Below, in pieces: positions 61,584 through 64,000 of a stretch of 64,000 nucleotides of DNA. Position 1 is the stretch's first letter, and each line of letters starts with the position of its first letter. A program made the position numbers and the translations under genes. Source of the stretch: Gammaproteobacteria bacterium. Its GTDB lineage: Bacteria > Pseudomonadota > Gammaproteobacteria > Pseudomonadales > Porticoccaceae. Where the stretch lies: positions 310,001-374,000 of the forward strand of contig JADJET010000022.1 in assembly GCA_016708925.1 (NCBI GenBank), given 5' to 3'. A model generated the notes under the pieces. It was not told where the DNA came from, did no database searches, and saw only the letters and a list, made by a program, of their open reading frames with translations.

Positions 61584-61648
61584 AAGTCAGTCTTCCCAGC
61601 AGATCGGAGCGGTGCAATGGAATCTGGCCCATTGCGGAGCCGCGGTTA

Positions 61649-62065
61649 CTAATGTTTAGCGCTGTTCGCCGCCGGAACCGTCCATTGCACGGCTAGTGTG
61701 GCTGCAAAAACACCCAAAAACAGCAATGCGTTCAGGCTGGTGAGTTCGGACGCAAAATAGCGGAACACCAACAGAAAACCCGCTACGACCGTGGCAAATT
61801 TTCCCACTTCACCCAAATAAAAAGCCACCACCACCGCGCCGGCTGATCGGCCGCGAACAAGTATCAGACTGATCAGCCCAAATACCAGGCCAGCCATCAG
61901 CGCGATCACTCCGCCCATCAAGGCGATCAGCGCCGAGGCCGGATTCAGCCATAGCGCAACCAGGGAACCTGTCGCGACGACGGCCAATTGCCGCCGGATG
62001 ACCCGAATCAACAAAACCTTCGCGGTCCCCGGCTGCAGGTCCGTCACCGACCGCACTCTGAACAC
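61649..62065 (-). CDS. atpI: ATP synthase subunit I
   Basis: 138 residues, four hydrophobic helices (LAVVATGSLVALWL, LIALMGGVIALMAGLVFGL, AVVVAFYLGEVGKFATVVAG, NALLFLGVFAATLAVQWTV). It assists c-ring assembly. It is first in the atp operon, directly downstream of the promoter at 62138-62166. Confidence 0.88.
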   Translation of the reverse strand: MFRVRSVTDLQPGTAKVLLIRVIRRQLAVVATGSLVALWLNPASALIALMGGVIALMAGLVFGLISLILVRGRSAGAVVVAFYLGEVGKFATVVAGFLLVFRYFASELTSLNALLFLGVFAATLAVQWTVPAANSAKH

Positions 62066-62137
62066 GGCGGTCCTGCCGGTTTGTCGGCCCCTATTCCAGA
62101 GTCAGGACTGTGGCCCCATACCCTGGAAGCGCCGCGC

Positions 62138-62166
62138 ATTGTAGACAGGGGCAAGAAGCTAGGCAA
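62138..62166 (-). promoter_or_regulatory. Probable sigma70 promoter of the ATP synthase operon
   Basis: On the minus strand TTGCCT (62161-62166) is followed after 17 bases by TACAAT (62138-62143). Transcription would begin near 62131, some 65 bases before the atpI start. It lies in the 164-base gap between parB and atpI. Confidence 0.6.
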
Positions 62167-62229
62167 GGCAAAAACCGCCTCTATATTCATGGTAAATGGC
62201 TGACGCAGGTGCTTGGGAAATACCTGCCC

Positions 62230-63105
62230 TCACCGAATGCGCTCGAGGATACCTTCCAGGATGTCGAGACTCGGGTAGTGAATCACGAGGCGACCACCGC
62301 CACTGCTCCTATGCTGCACCGTGACGGGCGCCCCCAGCCGGTTCGACAGATCTTCTTCAAGACGCGCGATATCGGCATCCCGCCTTGGCGGTTCGGTGGC
62401 AGGTTCTGGCGCCTGCTGCCATTTGCGCGCCAAGGCCTCGGTCTGACGCACGGTCAGCCCGGCGGCAACCACCCGGCGCGCTGCAACCAGCTGATCGCTT
62501 GACGGCAGCGGGAGCAACGCCCGGGCGTGACCCATTTCCAGATCGCCGCGTGCCAGCAACTCCTGTACTTCCGGTACCAGCTTGACCAGGCGCATCAGAT
62601 TCGCCACCGCAACGCGTGACTTGCCGACGACAAAGGCTACCTGTTGCTGATTGAGGCCGAACTCGTCCTGTAGCCGGACCAATGCGATGGCTTCTTCCAT
62701 CGCATTGAGGTCTTCGCGCTGAATGTTTTCGATAAGCGCGAGCGCGAGCGTGGTCTCGTCGTCAACAACTTTCAGCAGCACCGGGACTTCATGGAGGCCC
62801 GCCATTTGCGCCGCCCGCCAGCGGCGTTCGCCGGCGATGATCTCGTATTCTTCGCCTTCCAGGCGACGCACCACCAGTGGCTGCATCAGACCTTGATGGC
62901 GGATCGATTCAGCCAGTTGTTCCAGCGCTTCCGGGTCCATATCCCGGCGCGGCTGGTAGCGCCCGCGCCGGAGGCGGTCGACCGGCAGGGTTCGGTATTC
63001 GGTTTCCAGTGCGGTGGTTGCGCCGGTAACGGCACCGACATCCTTGGCACCCGCGCCGAGCAACGCCTCGAGGCCACGCCCGAGCCCTTTGCGGCCTCCG
63101 CTCAT
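62230..63105 (-). CDS. parB: Chromosome partitioning protein ParB
   Basis: 291 residues. The CTPase/ParB box is IIAGERRWRAAQMAG with ALIENIQREDLNAMEEA, and the helix-turn-helix reads FGLNQQQVAFVVGKSRVAVA. The C-terminal dimerisation segment is GGRLVIHYPSLDILEGIL. It binds parS sites and spreads on DNA near the origin. It overlaps parA by ATGA. No parS-like TGTTTCACGTGAAACA was seen in the window. Confidence 0.95.
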   Translation of the reverse strand: MSGGRKGLGRGLEALLGAGAKDVGAVTGATTALETEYRTLPVDRLRRGRYQPRRDMDPEALEQLAESIRHQGLMQPLVVRRLEGEEYEIIAGERRWRAAQMAGLHEVPVLLKVVDDETTLALALIENIQREDLNAMEEAIALVRLQDEFGLNQQQVAFVVGKSRVAVANLMRLVKLVPEVQELLARGDLEMGHARALLPLPSSDQLVAARRVVAAGLTVRQTEALARKWQQAPEPATEPPRRDADIARLEEDLSNRLGAPVTVQHRSSGGGRLVIHYPSLDILEGILERIR

Positions 63106-63872
63106 GACGATGCGCCTCGGCGCCGCAGGATCTCGTCCGCTAACCCCAGATAGGCGACGGCGCCGCGCGAATAGCGATCGTATTGCAGCACCGGCTTGCC
63201 ATGGCTCGGTGCTTCGGCCAAACGTACATTGCGGGGAATCACGGTTTGGTACACCCGGTCGCCGAAAAAGTGATGCAACTGATCGGATACCTCGTTGGTG
63301 AGGCTGTTGCGGGCATCGTACATGGTGCGCAGGATGCCCTCTACCCGAAGCCGGGGGTTTGCCGCCCGGCTTACCCGGGCGATGGTATCCACCAGAGCTG
63401 TCAAGCCTTCGAGGGCGTAGTACTCACACTGCATCGGGATGATCACACTGTCCGCCGCCACCAGGGCGTTGACCGTGAGCATATTGAGCGACGGTGGGCA
63501 GTCGATGATGACGAAATCGTAGGGGTCCGCCGTGCGCAACAACAATTGCAATTGGCGCTCGCGTCCACTGATGTTCAGCAGCTCGACTTCCGCGGCGGTC
63601 AGATCGCCATTGGCCGGCAGCAGGTCGTAACCCGCTTCCGGGCAGGGCGTCAGGATCCGATGCAGAGCGGCCCTTCCGGTAACTCCCTCGTAGATCGAGC
63701 ACTCCAGCGCGGTTTTGTCGACACCACTACCCATGGTGGCATTGCCCTGTGGATCGAAATCCACCAGCAGAACCCGTTGCCGCAACCGCCCCAGTGCCGC
63801 CGCCAGGTTTACGCTGGTGGTCGTCTTGCCGACGCCGCCTTTTTGATTGGCTATCGCGTAAATGTGGGTCAA
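63102..63872 (-). CDS. parA: Chromosome partitioning ATPase ParA
   Basis: 256 residues. Deviant Walker A: NQKGGVGKTTTSVNLAAALG. VLLVDFDPQGNATMGSG and FVIIDCPPSLNMLTVNAL are conserved. It moves ParB-parS complexes over the nucleoid. The start appears to be TTG 63872, close to the rsmG stop (63874-63876), which indicates coupling. No ATG start exists without losing the Walker A region. Confidence 0.94.
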   Translation of the reverse strand: MTHIYAIANQKGGVGKTTTSVNLAAALGRLRQRVLLVDFDPQGNATMGSGVDKTALECSIYEGVTGRAALHRILTPCPEAGYDLLPANGDLTAAEVELLNISGRERQLQLLLRTADPYDFVIIDCPPSLNMLTVNALVAADSVIIPMQCEYYALEGLTALVDTIARVSRAANPRLRVEGILRTMYDARNSLTNEVSDQLHHFFGDRVYQTVIPRNVRLAEAPSHGKPVLQYDRYSRGAVAYLGLADEILRRRGASS

Positions 63873-63873
63873 G

Positions 63874-64000
63874 TCAGGAGATGCCCGTATGCGCCGTGAG
63901 TTCTACCAGATGGCGATCGGCGTTCGCGCCGGGAATGGCCAATGGCCGCAGAGCGCGGACCCTATAGGGTTTCGGCAGCGCACACAACTCGGCTTCCGGT
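63874..64000 (-). CDS. rsmG: 16S rRNA m7G methyltransferase RsmG, C-terminal end (partial)
   Basis: The last 41 residues, continuing beyond the window. YRVRALRPLAIPGANADRHL followed by VEL fits the conserved end of RsmG/GidB (V..L.VPGLDAERHLV). The family methylates G527 of 16S rRNA. Its place before parAB is standard in gammaproteobacteria. The assignment rests on a short stretch and synteny. Confidence 0.75.
   Translation of the reverse strand, partial: PEAELCALPKPYRVRALRPLAIPGANADRHLVELTAHTGIS

Overview
The window is GC-rich DNA from a gammaproteobacterium, probably an environmental one. At the right end the order rsmG-parA-parB-atpIBEFHAGDC-glmU-glmS is typical of the neighbourhood of a gammaproteobacterial replication origin. 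A chpA-chpB-chpC chemosensory set and many acyl-CoA and SDR genes fit an aerobic, motile, lipid-degrading lifestyle. No transposase, prophage or CRISPR array was seen. Sequence quality is uneven. A 637-base, almost pure G tract at 7.4-8.1 kb is best read as an assembly artefact. At least eight reading-frame breaks lie in the first 36 kb, several at or beside short homopolymers, while 36-64 kb is clean.

Layout. 1-5.5 kb: broken chpA (two Hpt domains, kinase, CheW, receiver), chpB methylesterase and chpC. 5.6-10.2 kb: AlkK/DmdB-type acyl-CoA ligase and a DmdC-type acyl-CoA dehydrogenase, with a damaged hicBA toxin-antitoxin pair between them. 10.4-21.2 kb (minus): a candidate six-gene operon with a TPP-dependent enzyme, two small citrate-synthase-fold proteins, a TonB-dependent receptor, a periplasmic PF04392-type binding protein and a 1474-residue hybrid sensor kinase ending in GGDEF-EAL. 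21.4-23.8 kb: omega-aminotransferase and glutathione-dependent formaldehyde dehydrogenase. 23.9-27.7 kb (minus): F420/flavin-type oxidoreductase, SirB1-like protein, 2Fe-2S ferredoxin, ferredoxin reductase and PurU. 27.9-31.4 kb: macro-domain protein, CsgG-like lipoprotein, Baeyer-Villiger-type monooxygenase and an NTF2-like protein. 31.5-40.3 kb (minus): histidine phosphatases, PdxH, three SDRs, two tandem quinone oxidoreductases, an APH-like kinase and an acyl-CoA dehydrogenase. 40.6-46.3 kb: a second TonB receptor, PF04392 protein and hybrid kinase set in the same order as the first. 46.5-51.7 kb: engB, cytochrome c4, dsbA, tRNA-Thr(CGT), L,D-transpeptidase-like protein and ABC-F ATPase. 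51.7-64 kb (minus): glmS, glmU, the ATP synthase operon, parB, parA and the end of rsmG.

The most interesting content is the duplicated receptor-binding protein-kinase module. In one copy it is joined to a TPP enzyme and a split citrate-synthase-like pair and carries c-di-GMP output domains. This suggests a ligand-sensing pathway linking outer-membrane uptake to signalling and to metabolism of a small carbon compound. No function is demonstrated, and all assignments rest on motif recognition by eye.
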